Positions 1-5,651 of a stretch of DNA of 42,569 nt are shown piece after piece. The notes under the pieces were generated by a model. It had not been told where the DNA came from. It made no database searches and saw only the letters and a program-made list of their open reading frames with translations. The position numbers and the translations under genes are program-made. Numbering within the stretch: position 1 is the first letter of the stretch; the number at the start of each line of letters is the position of its first letter. The stretch spans positions 1 through 42,569 of IMG/VR virus record IMGVR_UViG_3300005468_000030; one strand, written 5' to 3'. Origin of the DNA: a virus.

Positions 1-56
1 GTCGGTGACGGGCATCAGTGTACCCAAACACGAACCCTTATGAGAGAATAGGAACC

Positions 57-827
57 ATGGCTAACCCGCGTAAGACGACTAAGACGTTCAAAATGCACAC
101 CGAAGACCTTCACCCGGATGACACAACCAACCGACTGATCCTGCGGGACTGGTTCATCGCCGAACAGAAAGCACAAGGGCTTAGCGACGGTCAGCTCGGC
201 GCCCGCGTCGGCTACGGCGACGGCTGGGTTCGCGGCTTCCGTAAAGGCACCCATTGGACCATGGTCAGCCTCCAGAAACTTGTTCGTGCTCTCGGCTATG
301 AGCTGCGGACGACGCCGGAGATTGCTGGCATGACGTTGGCTCCGTCGGCGTTGAACTGGCACATGTCGGTGATGTTGGCCAGTTCCAGCCCTGAACGCCG
401 GGAGCAGGCGCTGCGTTTCGATCTCGGGGCTGTCGGCGCCCAGCTGCGGGAGTTGATGTTGCTGTCGCAGGCGACGGTGGCGCGGGCACTGAAAACAGAG
501 ATCCGCATCGTACGCCAGTTCGAAGAAGGTGATGTTGATGGGTTCCTGCTGGTCCGCGCCCAGCGTTACTTCCGCACCATCGGCTGCCCGTTGACCTTCA
601 GCATCCACAAACCCGACCAGGCACCAGAGCATGCTGCTGTGGAGATGAAGCATCCTAAGCCTGCCCTCAACGCCACGACTGGCGGCAAGCCGATCGTGAA
701 CGTGGTGGAAACCGCCGATCGGACGTTGGTGTGGCATGCTGACGACCCACAGCGGGTGATCAACTTCCCGACAGCGGCATGGCTGGAATGGCTCGCCGCC
801 CGCACCGAAACTGCTGCCGATGCGTAA
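57..827 (+). CDS. Two-HTH DNA-binding protein, function unknown
   Basis: 256 residues. Around residues 35-75 the sequence AEQKAQGLSDGQLGARVGYG followed by a second amphipathic helix has the spacing of a Cro/XRE-type helix-turn-helix. A second HTH-like stretch occurs near residues 125-160 (LRELMLLSQATVARALKTE). The start at 57 follows an AGGA-type ribosome site in the short leader. The last 8 bases overlap the next gene, so it heads a four-gene coupled cluster ending at 1540. A transcriptional regulator is the natural reading, but no target or family name can be fixed. Confidence 0.7.
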   Translation: MANPRKTTKTFKMHTEDLHPDDTTNRLILRDWFIAEQKAQGLSDGQLGARVGYGDGWVRGFRKGTHWTMVSLQKLVRALGYELRTTPEIAGMTLAPSALNWHMSVMLASSSPERREQALRFDLGAVGAQLRELMLLSQATVARALKTEIRIVRQFEEGDVDGFLLVRAQRYFRTIGCPLTFSIHKPDQAPEHAAVEMKHPKPALNATTGGKPIVNVVETADRTLVWHADDPQRVINFPTAAWLEWLAARTETAADA

Positions 828-1122
828 AGGGTCTATCTTCGGCGTCCTCGTTGCCTTAGTGGTGGCCGCCGTGTTGATCATCACCGGTGTGGCCGTCTAC
901 CAAGAAATCACTGAACCCGACAAAGGCATCATCTACCAGAAGACCTACCACGCCGCGTACTGGTGGACATCGTGTCATCAAGTCGGCAAAATCACCGTCT
1001 GCCAGCCGATGCAGCAGCCCGAATGCTACGAGATCCACTATCGCAGCGGCGGCAACAACGGTGACGCCTGCGTGGCTCCCACCGACTATGACCGTTACCA
1101 GATCGGAGGACAGTACCCGTGA
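820..1122 (+). CDS. Small secreted or membrane-anchored protein
   Basis: 100 residues. Basic N-terminus (MRKG) followed by a strongly hydrophobic segment at about residues 6-27, then a polar domain with four cysteines (about residues 52, 60, 68 and 82). This fits a signal anchor or uncleaved signal peptide with a disulphide-stabilised outer domain. It overlaps the preceding gene by 8 bases and the following one by 4. I do not recognise the family. Confidence 0.65.
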   Translation: MRKGSIFGVLVALVVAAVLIITGVAVYQEITEPDKGIIYQKTYHAAYWWTSCHQVGKITVCQPMQQPECYEIHYRSGGNNGDACVAPTDYDRYQIGGQYP

Positions 1123-1349
1123 GCACTCTGCATCGGCTTGCGCCCGGCCACGTGTGCCGTGAAGACGGCGAAACATGGCCATGCACCACCGAGCAAGCCA
1201 CCCGCCGCCGGATGCGTCAGCGGGCCACACAGAGGCCTGCAACCGGTCCCATCATCGAGGGAAGCTACCTGCCGCCGGAAATCCTTCTCGGTGGAGCCAT
1301 CTGCGACGACCCGAACTGCTGCAACAGGGAACCTGGTGATCTGCGATGA
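1119..1349 (+). CDS. Small Cys-containing hypothetical protein
   Basis: 76 residues, starting at a GTG that overlaps the previous TGA, with a perfect GGAGGA ribosome site 8 bases upstream. Cysteines occur in two groups (C13, C22, and C64, C69/C70 with the motif CDDPNCCNRE), suggesting metal binding. The end overlaps the next ATG by four bases (ATGA), showing translational coupling. Function unknown. Confidence 0.6.
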   Translation: MSTLHRLAPGHVCREDGETWPCTTEQATRRRMRQRATQRPATGPIIEGSYLPPEILLGGAICDDPNCCNREPGDLR

Positions 1350-1540
1350 ACCTCGACGATCAGCAGCTGACCGACGTCAGAGAAATCCTTCAACTCGCCC
1401 GCCACGGCGCTATCACCGTCCACTACGAACCGGGCAGCCCATGCCGCGAAAACTCCCGCTTCGTAACCTGTCAGACGCCCGGTTGCGTCGATCGCCGCAA
1501 CCGGATAGCCCGCGTACGCATCATGTTGACCGGCGAATAG
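1346..1540 (+). CDS. Small protein with CX7CX4C cysteine pattern
   Basis: 64 residues, last gene of the coupled cluster and directly followed by a terminator. The central region holds three cysteines and basic residues (C33, C41, C46, then RRNR), resembling a partial zinc-binding knuckle. The start is fixed by the ATGA overlap with the upstream gene. No family recognised. Confidence 0.6.
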   Translation: MNLDDQQLTDVREILQLARHGAITVHYEPGSPCRENSRFVTCQTPGCVDRRNRIARVRIMLTGE

Positions 1541-1543
1541 GCG

Positions 1544-1573
1544 CTGGCCCCCGGATACCCTTCCGGGGGCCAG
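1544..1573 (+). terminator. Strong hairpin terminator
   Basis: A perfect 11-bp inverted repeat, CTGGCCCCCGG (1544-1554) and its complement (1563-1573) around an 8-base loop, lies 4 bases after the stop at 1540. It closes the rightward cluster and sits 13 bases beyond the 3' end of the leftward tRNA at 1586, so it may serve both strands. Confidence 0.85.
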
Positions 1574-1585
1574 CTATAGAGTGTT

Positions 1586-1659
1586 TTGGCGGCACAGGAC
1601 TTGAACCTGTTACCTACAGTTCCAAAGGACTGTCGCTCTTCCAAATGAGCTAGTCGCCA
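1586..1659 (-). tRNA. tRNA-Gln(TTG)-like, 8-nt anticodon loop
   Basis: On the minus strand: acceptor TGGCGAC/GCCGCCA (one A-C mismatch), D-arm, T-arm ACAGG-TTCAAGT-CCTGT, discriminator A, no encoded CCA. The anticodon stem ACAGT/ACTGT encloses eight bases, CCTTTGGA, one more than normal. U1-A72 and the TTG read after a U favour Gln; Pro(TGG) with an enlarged loop is the alternative. Its 5' end lies two bases after the permuted intron half described next. Confidence 0.75.
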
Positions 1660-1660
1660 A

Positions 1661-1710
1661 CTCAAGTGTCCTGCACCCAGTACCGGCATTTAAAGACGAC
1701 GGTCAATTTC
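1661..1710 (-). ncRNA. 5' half of a circularly permuted group I intron
   Basis: Follows the tRNA 5' exon on the minus strand. The exon end GUU pairs with GAC (1704-1702) across a GAAAUU loop, giving P1 with the U-G wobble required at a group I 5' splice site. AUU in that loop can pair with AAU at the start of the 3' exon (P10). A P2-like hairpin follows. ACUUGA (1667-1662) is complementary over 6 bp to UCAAGU at 1861-1856 in the other half and forms P3. The segment ends two bases before tRNA-Gln, so RNase P cleavage would create its 3' end. Inferred by hand folding. Confidence 0.7.
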
Positions 1711-1787
1711 AACGGTATGACGCTCTGCCGCTGAGCTACCAGCCCACGAAGAGGGCTGGGCAGGATTCGAACCTGCGTCTTCATATT
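1711..1787 (-). tRNA. Permuted tRNA, probable Asn(GTT): 3' half precedes 5' half
   Basis: On the minus strand the 3' half comes first (1787-1753: AA, anticodon strand TATGA, variable AGAC, T-arm GCAGG-TTCGAAT-CCTGC, acceptor CCAGCCC). A 7-base linker TCTTCGT (1752-1746) follows, then the 5' half (1745-1711: acceptor GGGCTGG, D-arm GCTC-AGCGGCA-GAGC, G26, TCATA, CCGTT). Acceptor strands pair 7/7 and anticodon strands 5/5. Joining the halves gives a 70-nt cloverleaf with loop CCGTTAA, anticodon GTT. Oddities are C33 in place of U33 and a U at position 73. A conventional tRNA-Asn(GTT) exists at 9504-9576. Linear reading gives no tRNA. Confidence 0.8.
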
Positions 1788-1942
1788 CGATAGCCGCCGC
1801 CTGGTCGATGCACCAGGCCAGTTTGTTCAGTTATCAGCTTCGAGCAGAAGTCTCAACTTGATCGCCGAACATCTCACCCGGCGTGAATGTTGATCTTCAC
1901 CTTCAGCTTGTGCTCACCCGCTCACGCGGGGGTCTACAGGCT
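1788..1942 (-). ncRNA. 3' half of a circularly permuted group I intron
   Basis: Between the stop of the upstream leftward gene and the tRNA 3' exon. Elements in transcription order: P4 AGCCUGU (1942-1936) with ACAAGCU (1911-1905), one mismatch; P5 CCCGC-GUGA-GCGGG (1930-1917) with a GNRA loop; P6 GUGAA/UUCAC (1900-1883); P7 UGUUCGG (1871-1865) with CUGAACA (1830-1824), 7 bp; 3-nt joint; P3 UCAAGU (1861-1856); P8 UUGAG/CUCGA (1856-1840); P9 CCUGGU/ACCAGG (1817-1800). The intron ends in G (1788), matching the terminal guanosine. Together with the other half it is about 205 nt, the size of compact bacterial tRNA introns. Confidence 0.7.
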
Positions 1943-2678
1943 ACTGGACGAAAACGTAATCCAGCAGCGCGGCGCCGATCGACTTATCGACCGCAGCCGT
2001 CAAGTTCGCGTACTCGCGGGCCACCTTCACAGCCTCCGCAAGCTTCGTAGCCCGATCCAGCCACGCCTTCACCTTCTCGGCAGGCAGAGCACCAGACAGC
2101 TTCACCGTCGTCCACGTACCAGCCGGAACATCCTTGGTGACCTTCTCCACCTGCGCCGGGTGCTTGTCAGTGTGTGGGTACAGGATCACCGGCTCAACGA
2201 TCTTCTCAGACCGCATCGTGTTCACCGGCACCGACTCCCACACCAGCGACGTCGTACTGTACGACCACTCCTCGGCAGGATCCAGCACCGGCAGCTTGCG
2301 GATCAACGTGACCACGTCAAGCAGCTGCTTCTCCAGCCACAGCAGCGTGGTCGCCGGGACGTCGGCGATGAGAACCTGACCGTCCACGATGACGTTGGCC
2401 TTCGCGACACAGTTCGTCGCGTCGATGGTCGCGGTGACGTCGATCAGCCGCTCCCACGCCTTCGTCGCCTGCTCCACCACATCCTGGACGCGGACCTGTA
2501 CCTTCTGCGACTCGCCGGGAAGCTTCGTTCCCTCGTCGTTCAGCGGCTGGTAGGTGCGTCGCTGCCCACCGAACGCGCCACCCTTCTGGATCAGGTGGTA
2601 TTGGGTGGTGATGGTGGCGTTTGCCTCGTTCGCTGCGCCCTTCTTCACGGCAAGCAGCTGGTTCAGCTTGGTAGCCAT
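1941..2678 (-). CDS. Conserved phage protein, function unknown
   Basis: 245 residues, no cysteine-rich or membrane segments. The N-terminal region (MATKLNQLLAVKKG, then QYHLIQK and YQPLNDEGT) recalls a widely distributed actinophage and actinobacterial hypothetical family with an alpha/beta fold, but I cannot assign a role. The start at 2678 follows an AGAGGAG ribosome site; a promoter lies at 2717-2746. The last two codon bases overlap P4 of the permuted intron, so the transcript of this gene probably continues into the ribozyme and tRNA. Confidence 0.75.
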   Translation of the reverse strand: MATKLNQLLAVKKGAANEANATITTQYHLIQKGGAFGGQRRTYQPLNDEGTKLPGESQKVQVRVQDVVEQATKAWERLIDVTATIDATNCVAKANVIVDGQVLIADVPATTLLWLEKQLLDVVTLIRKLPVLDPAEEWSYSTTSLVWESVPVNTMRSEKIVEPVILYPHTDKHPAQVEKVTKDVPAGTWTTVKLSGALPAEKVKAWLDRATKLAEAVKVAREYANLTAAVDKSIGAALLDYVFVQ

Positions 2679-2716
2679 TGAGCTTAAATCTCCTCTTCCC
2701 TTCGGGAACATGTGGA

Positions 2717-2746
2717 ACTGTAGCAGAGTCTCCGGGGAGATGCAAA
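2717..2746 (-). promoter_or_regulatory. Promoter, TTTGCA-N18-TACAGT
   Basis: On the minus strand, -35 TTTGCA (2746-2741) and -10 TACAGT (2722-2717) separated by 18 bases, preceded by GC at the -10 box as in other promoters of this window. It lies about 40 bases upstream of the start at 2678 and would drive that gene plus the permuted tRNA/intron locus. Confidence 0.55.
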
Positions 2747-2764
2747 CGTGGTAACCTGTATCAC

Positions 2765-3268
2765 ATGCTTCTCAGCGACAGATCCATCGCCGACCACATG
2801 GCCAACGGAGACCTCCGCATCGAACCATGGAAAGGCGAACGCCAACTCCAACCAGCCAGCATCGAAGTCCACCTAGGCTTCAGCATCGACAACTGCGGCT
2901 TCGGAGCCATCCACCCAGACGACTATCTACTAACACTGCACCCCAACGAATTCCGGCTCGCCCACACCCTAGAAGTCGTCACCCTACCCGCCGACATCGC
3001 CGCCCGTGTAGAAGGCAAATCAAGCCTCGGACGCCTCGGACTCCTCATCCACACCGCAGGCTTCATCGACCCCGGCTTCAGCGGACAAATCACCCTCGAA
3101 CTCAAAAACCTCAATCACGACCAGTCCCTCACCCTCAGCTACGGGCAACCAGTCGGACAACTAGCCTTCTTCACCATGACCACACCCGCCCACCGGCCCT
3201 ACGGCCACGAAGAACTAGGCAGCCACTACCAAGGACAACGCGGAACCACACCAAGCTACATGTCTTAA
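2765..3268 (+). CDS. dcd: dCTP deaminase
   Basis: 167 residues. Family hallmarks are visible in order: MLLSDRSIADHM at the N-terminus, PASIEVHLG (30-38), the nucleotide-binding RVEGKSSLGR (81-90), GFIDPGFSGQITLEL (99-113) with the likely catalytic Glu at 112, and QGQRGTTPS (156-164) at the C-terminus. The enzyme deaminates dCTP to dUTP, or directly to dUMP in bifunctional members, feeding dTMP synthesis. Length is slightly below the usual 180-190. It stands alone on the plus strand between two leftward transcripts, and its stop is directly adjacent to the 3' end of tRNA-Phe. Confidence 0.93.
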   Translation: MLLSDRSIADHMANGDLRIEPWKGERQLQPASIEVHLGFSIDNCGFGAIHPDDYLLTLHPNEFRLAHTLEVVTLPADIAARVEGKSSLGRLGLLIHTAGFIDPGFSGQITLELKNLNHDQSLTLSYGQPVGQLAFFTMTTPAHRPYGHEELGSHYQGQRGTTPSYMS

Positions 3269-3269
3269 G

Positions 3270-3341
3270 TGCCAACGCCAGGAATCGAACCCGAATCTTC
3301 CGATTTTCAGTCGGACGCTCTCCCATTTGAGCTACGAAGGC
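3270..3341 (-). tRNA. tRNA-Phe(GAA)
   Basis: Anticodon stem TCCGA/TCGGA around loop CTGAAAA gives GAA. D-arm GCTC/GAGC and T-loop TTCGATT are normal; the acceptor GCCTTCG/CGTTGGC has two central mismatches and the T-stem has wobble pairs. Discriminator A, no encoded CCA. It lies apart from the main array. Confidence 0.88.
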
Positions 3342-3344
3342 TTG

Positions 3345-3378
3345 GTCGGCCGCAGGCACCCCCATGACTGCGGCCGAC
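3345..3378. terminator. Hairpin terminator after the lipoprotein operon
   Basis: Perfect 11-bp inverted repeat GTCGGCCGCAG (3345-3355) / CTGCGGCCGAC (3368-3378) with a 12-base loop, 5 bases after the stop of the leftward gene at 3384 and immediately upstream of the tRNA-Phe 5' end. Confidence 0.75.
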
Positions 3379-3383
3379 GTCTA

Positions 3384-4304
3384 CTACTTGGAACCGTTCA
3401 AGATGATGTTACCGCTGGAACCGATGATGATCGTGCACTTGTCGCTGCACGCCTTAATCGCCTCCAACTGCAACTGCGCCAACTGAAGCTTCATCCAAGC
3501 ATCGTTCTTGTACAGGTCGTTCAGCTTCCCAGCCGCATCGACCTTCCCCTGAGCCTCTGCCACCGTCGCAGCGGCCATCTCAATGGCCTTCTGCTTCGCG
3601 TTACGGGCCTCCTGAATACCAGGATCAGCGTAATCGACATCCTTGATCGTGATCTCGATGTCCGGGCAGTCCGGCTTCCGGCGATCATACGACGGGCCAC
3701 AGAAATAGCTGCCACCCACCAGACGCTTCAGCTCAGCCGTGAACTGGGTGGCGATCTTCGCCTGCGCCTCAACACGAACACCGTTGATGTTACCCACCAA
3801 CGCGTCCGCGCTGTAACTACGCACCACGTCCTGGATGACCTTCTCCATCACCGGCACGAACGTCTGCACCAGCATGTTACGCCAGCCGTCAGGGTCCTCG
3901 GCGTCGTAGCGGCGTCCGATCTTCTCCCAGAAGTCCTTCAACAGGGCGCCGTCCGAACCACAGTACGTGTTCAGGAAGAAGTTCGTGGTCGGCCACACGT
4001 TGACCTGAACACCCGACGGCTGATTCTCCTCAGGCTTCGTCGACACCGTGATCGGCTTGTTGCTGTCACCGCCGTCAGCCGCAATGTTCCACGTCCGCAG
4101 CGACGTCGGCAGATACACCACCGAGTTGTTCCATTCGGCGTCGCCGGTCTCCCCCGGCTCGATGCACTTGTCGAACTTGTAGCCGTCCGAGTTGCCTTCC
4201 AGGTAATACAACCCCACCTGGTCCGGGTCAGCGATCGTCGAACAACCCGACAACGCGACACCGGCAGCCAGCAGCAAAGCCGCGATGACCGCAATCTTCT
4301 TCAT
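3384..4304 (-). CDS. SPFH/Band-7 domain lipoprotein
   Basis: 306 residues. Residues 1-20 form a lipoprotein signal (MKKIAVIAALLLAAG then the lipobox ALSGC), so the protein should be lipid-anchored on the outer face of the cytoplasmic membrane. The middle resembles the SPFH/prohibitin-stomatin fold, and residues of about 225-280 (QEARNAKQKAIEMAAATVAE onward) form the Ala/Gln/Glu-rich coiled coil typical after that domain. Role in phage is unknown. It is the last gene of a coupled operon (5572 to 3384), with a terminator after it. The ATG at 4304 is preferred because it places the lipobox at the usual distance. Confidence 0.8.
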   Translation of the reverse strand: MKKIAVIAALLLAAGVALSGCSTIADPDQVGLYYLEGNSDGYKFDKCIEPGETGDAEWNNSVVYLPTSLRTWNIAADGGDSNKPITVSTKPEENQPSGVQVNVWPTTNFFLNTYCGSDGALLKDFWEKIGRRYDAEDPDGWRNMLVQTFVPVMEKVIQDVVRSYSADALVGNINGVRVEAQAKIATQFTAELKRLVGGSYFCGPSYDRRKPDCPDIEITIKDVDYADPGIQEARNAKQKAIEMAAATVAEAQGKVDAAGKLNDLYKNDAWMKLQLAQLQLEAIKACSDKCTIIIGSSGNIILNGSK

Positions 4305-4306
4305 GT

Positions 4307-4426
4307 TCACTCAGGCCCCTTCTTAACCTTGAACATCCATTTCACGAACCTGGCTACGATCGCAGCCAGGAGACCAACCCCGACGATTCCCGTCGCTAGG
4401 GCCAAGAAGATGAACACGCCCTTCAT
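4307..4426 (-). CDS. 39-residue membrane mini-protein
   Basis: One transmembrane helix (about residues 3-25, VFIFLALATGIVGVGLLAAI) followed by a basic tail (RFVKWMFKVKKGPE), giving a predicted inside C-terminus. ATG overlaps the stop of the phosphatase gene, and its own stop lies 2 bases before the lipoprotein ATG, which argues for a real coupled gene despite its size. Confidence 0.6.
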   Translation of the reverse strand: MKGVFIFLALATGIVGVGLLAAIVARFVKWMFKVKKGPE

Positions 4427-4929
4427 GCCGACGCCCCCAGCAGATACCGAACGAAGTGGATGTTGCACAGTGCCCATGGTCCGCGTGCAGCCCGCACCAT
4501 TTCGATGGCCTCACGTGGCGTGTGGCCCATCTCGATCAACGCGAAGCCGACGACAAGCCCGGAACGGTTGTAGCCCGCCTGGCAGCGAACTAGAACCTTA
4601 TCGCCCAGCTGCGTCATCCCGGCGACCTCAAGGGCGAACAGGCGAACCTTAGCCAGCTCAGCCGCCGACAGCAGACCATCAGGAATCCGGTAATGCTCAT
4701 GCCATACGCCTGGATCAGGGCCGTTGCCGTCGTTGTCCCAGAAGAACGAGAACACACGATCGAATTCGTCACGAACCAAAACATGCTGATCTTTGTAGCT
4801 GGCGCCACGCTTCAGCTGGCCGCCCTGCCACAGACCAGGCATAACCTGATCCCAGCCGTTGACCGGCCACGGGATGCCAACCCCAGTAGACGGCGGAATC
4901 AGATCCTCAGGTATGTCGATGTCGGTCAT
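4423..4929 (-). CDS. Dual-specificity/tyrosine-type protein phosphatase
   Basis: 168 residues. The signature CX5R loop is present as VRCQAGYNRSG, with the nucleophile Cys116 and Arg122, followed by the expected helix. A preceding Asp near residue 84 (YRIPDG) is a candidate general acid. Family members hydrolyse phosphotyrosine, phosphoserine/threonine or phosphoinositides. The start overlaps the previous mini-gene stop (ATGA). Lying between two mini membrane proteins and upstream of a Band-7 lipoprotein, it may act at the membrane on host signalling; this is inference. Confidence 0.85.
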   Translation of the reverse strand: MTDIDIPEDLIPPSTGVGIPWPVNGWDQVMPGLWQGGQLKRGASYKDQHVLVRDEFDRVFSFFWDNDGNGPDPGVWHEHYRIPDGLLSAAELAKVRLFALEVAGMTQLGDKVLVRCQAGYNRSGLVVGFALIEMGHTPREAIEMVRAARGPWALCNIHFVRYLLGASA

Positions 4930-5018
4930 CGCGAGAAAGCCCCCGACCACAGCAGCAACATCACTGCCATGAACACGAGAGAGCCCAACAGAGCGGGCAG
5001 GAAATAGCGTGGCATCAT
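4926..5018 (-). CDS. 30-residue membrane mini-protein
   Basis: Sequence starts MMPRYFLPALLG and contains one hydrophobic helix (residues 5-26) with a short basic end. Its ATG overlaps the stop of the 185-residue gene and its TGA overlaps the phosphatase ATG, so it exactly fills the gap in the operon. No homology claim is possible at this length. Confidence 0.55.
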   Translation of the reverse strand: MMPRYFLPALLGSLVFMAVMLLLWSGAFSR

Positions 5019-5572
5019 GACGGGTTCGCGGCCTTTTCACCTAGGTAAGAGAACCGGACAGCGGCGGCGATCTGCTCGAACGACCAGTCCATCGAATCGT
5101 TCGCATTCATAGCCGTAACACCGATTTGTCCATGATCAGAATCAAGGAGCTGGCGCCAGCGGGCCACGACAGGATTCTGGCTATCAAAACCAAGCCACCG
5201 GGCCGTCGCCGCATTCATCACGCTACGATTGACCTCATCTGCGTCTGATGAACCATTCCACATGTAGACACGTTCCTGGAACGGGGCATGAATGGCTGTC
5301 GGATTATGGAACGTCAACGGGTGACAGCACACCACCACCCTCGGCTCCATCGGAACACCGTCGGCAGCCGCCAGAAGGTTCGCCACCTCCAGGCAGCAAA
5401 CCTTCTGGCTGCCGTCCTCTTCGATACGGCACAGACGCTGTTTGCCCTGCTGATAGTTGCCTGATTCGAGGGCCTCAACCCACAGGCGCACGCGATCCAA
5501 GTTCAAGCTGGGCTGAACCTCGGACTCCAACAGCGGCACCAACTGGTCCAAGAACTCTTGATCAACAGCCAT
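5015..5572 (-). CDS. Hypothetical protein, first gene of phosphatase/Band-7 operon
   Basis: 185 residues, soluble, with a cysteine pair (VCCLEV and VVVCCHP). I do not recognise the family. It begins 26 bases after the terminator hairpin at 5598-5631 and overlaps the next mini-gene. Ribosome site GGGGGAAGGG precedes the start. Confidence 0.65.
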   Translation of the reverse strand: MAVDQEFLDQLVPLLESEVQPSLNLDRVRLWVEALESGNYQQGKQRLCRIEEDGSQKVCCLEVANLLAAADGVPMEPRVVVCCHPLTFHNPTAIHAPFQERVYMWNGSSDADEVNRSVMNAATARWLGFDSQNPVVARWRQLLDSDHGQIGVTAMNANDSMDWSFEQIAAAVRFSYLGEKAANPS

Positions 5573-5597
5573 CTACCCTTCCCCCTCTCCGAGAGAA

Positions 5598-5631
5598 CCC
5601 CGTGGCCTTAGTGCTAGCTGAGGCCACGGGG
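5598..5631 (-). terminator. Hairpin terminator after the AAA+ gene
   Basis: Perfect 11-bp repeat CCCCGTGGCCT (5598-5608) / AGGCCACGGGG (5621-5631), loop of 12, downstream of the stop at 5652 on the minus strand. Confidence 0.8.
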
Positions 5632-5651
5632 AGAACAACTAGACCCAGCCG

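Noticed and set aside
1661-1942. Permuted (two-piece) tmRNA
   Set aside because: The tRNA domain has a full D-arm with GCTC/GAGC and a normal anticodon stem, which tmRNA lacks, and no tag-coding frame ending in Ala-Ala is present.
1887-2681. Rightward 264-codon frame
   Set aside because: Antisense to the leftward gene at 1941-2678; Arg/His/Leu-rich composition typical of a shadow frame and no ribosome site.
3327-4652. Rightward 441-codon frame
   Set aside because: Opposite the Band-7 lipoprotein, whose lipobox and coiled coil are convincing; the rightward protein is low-complexity Arg/Val/Leu.
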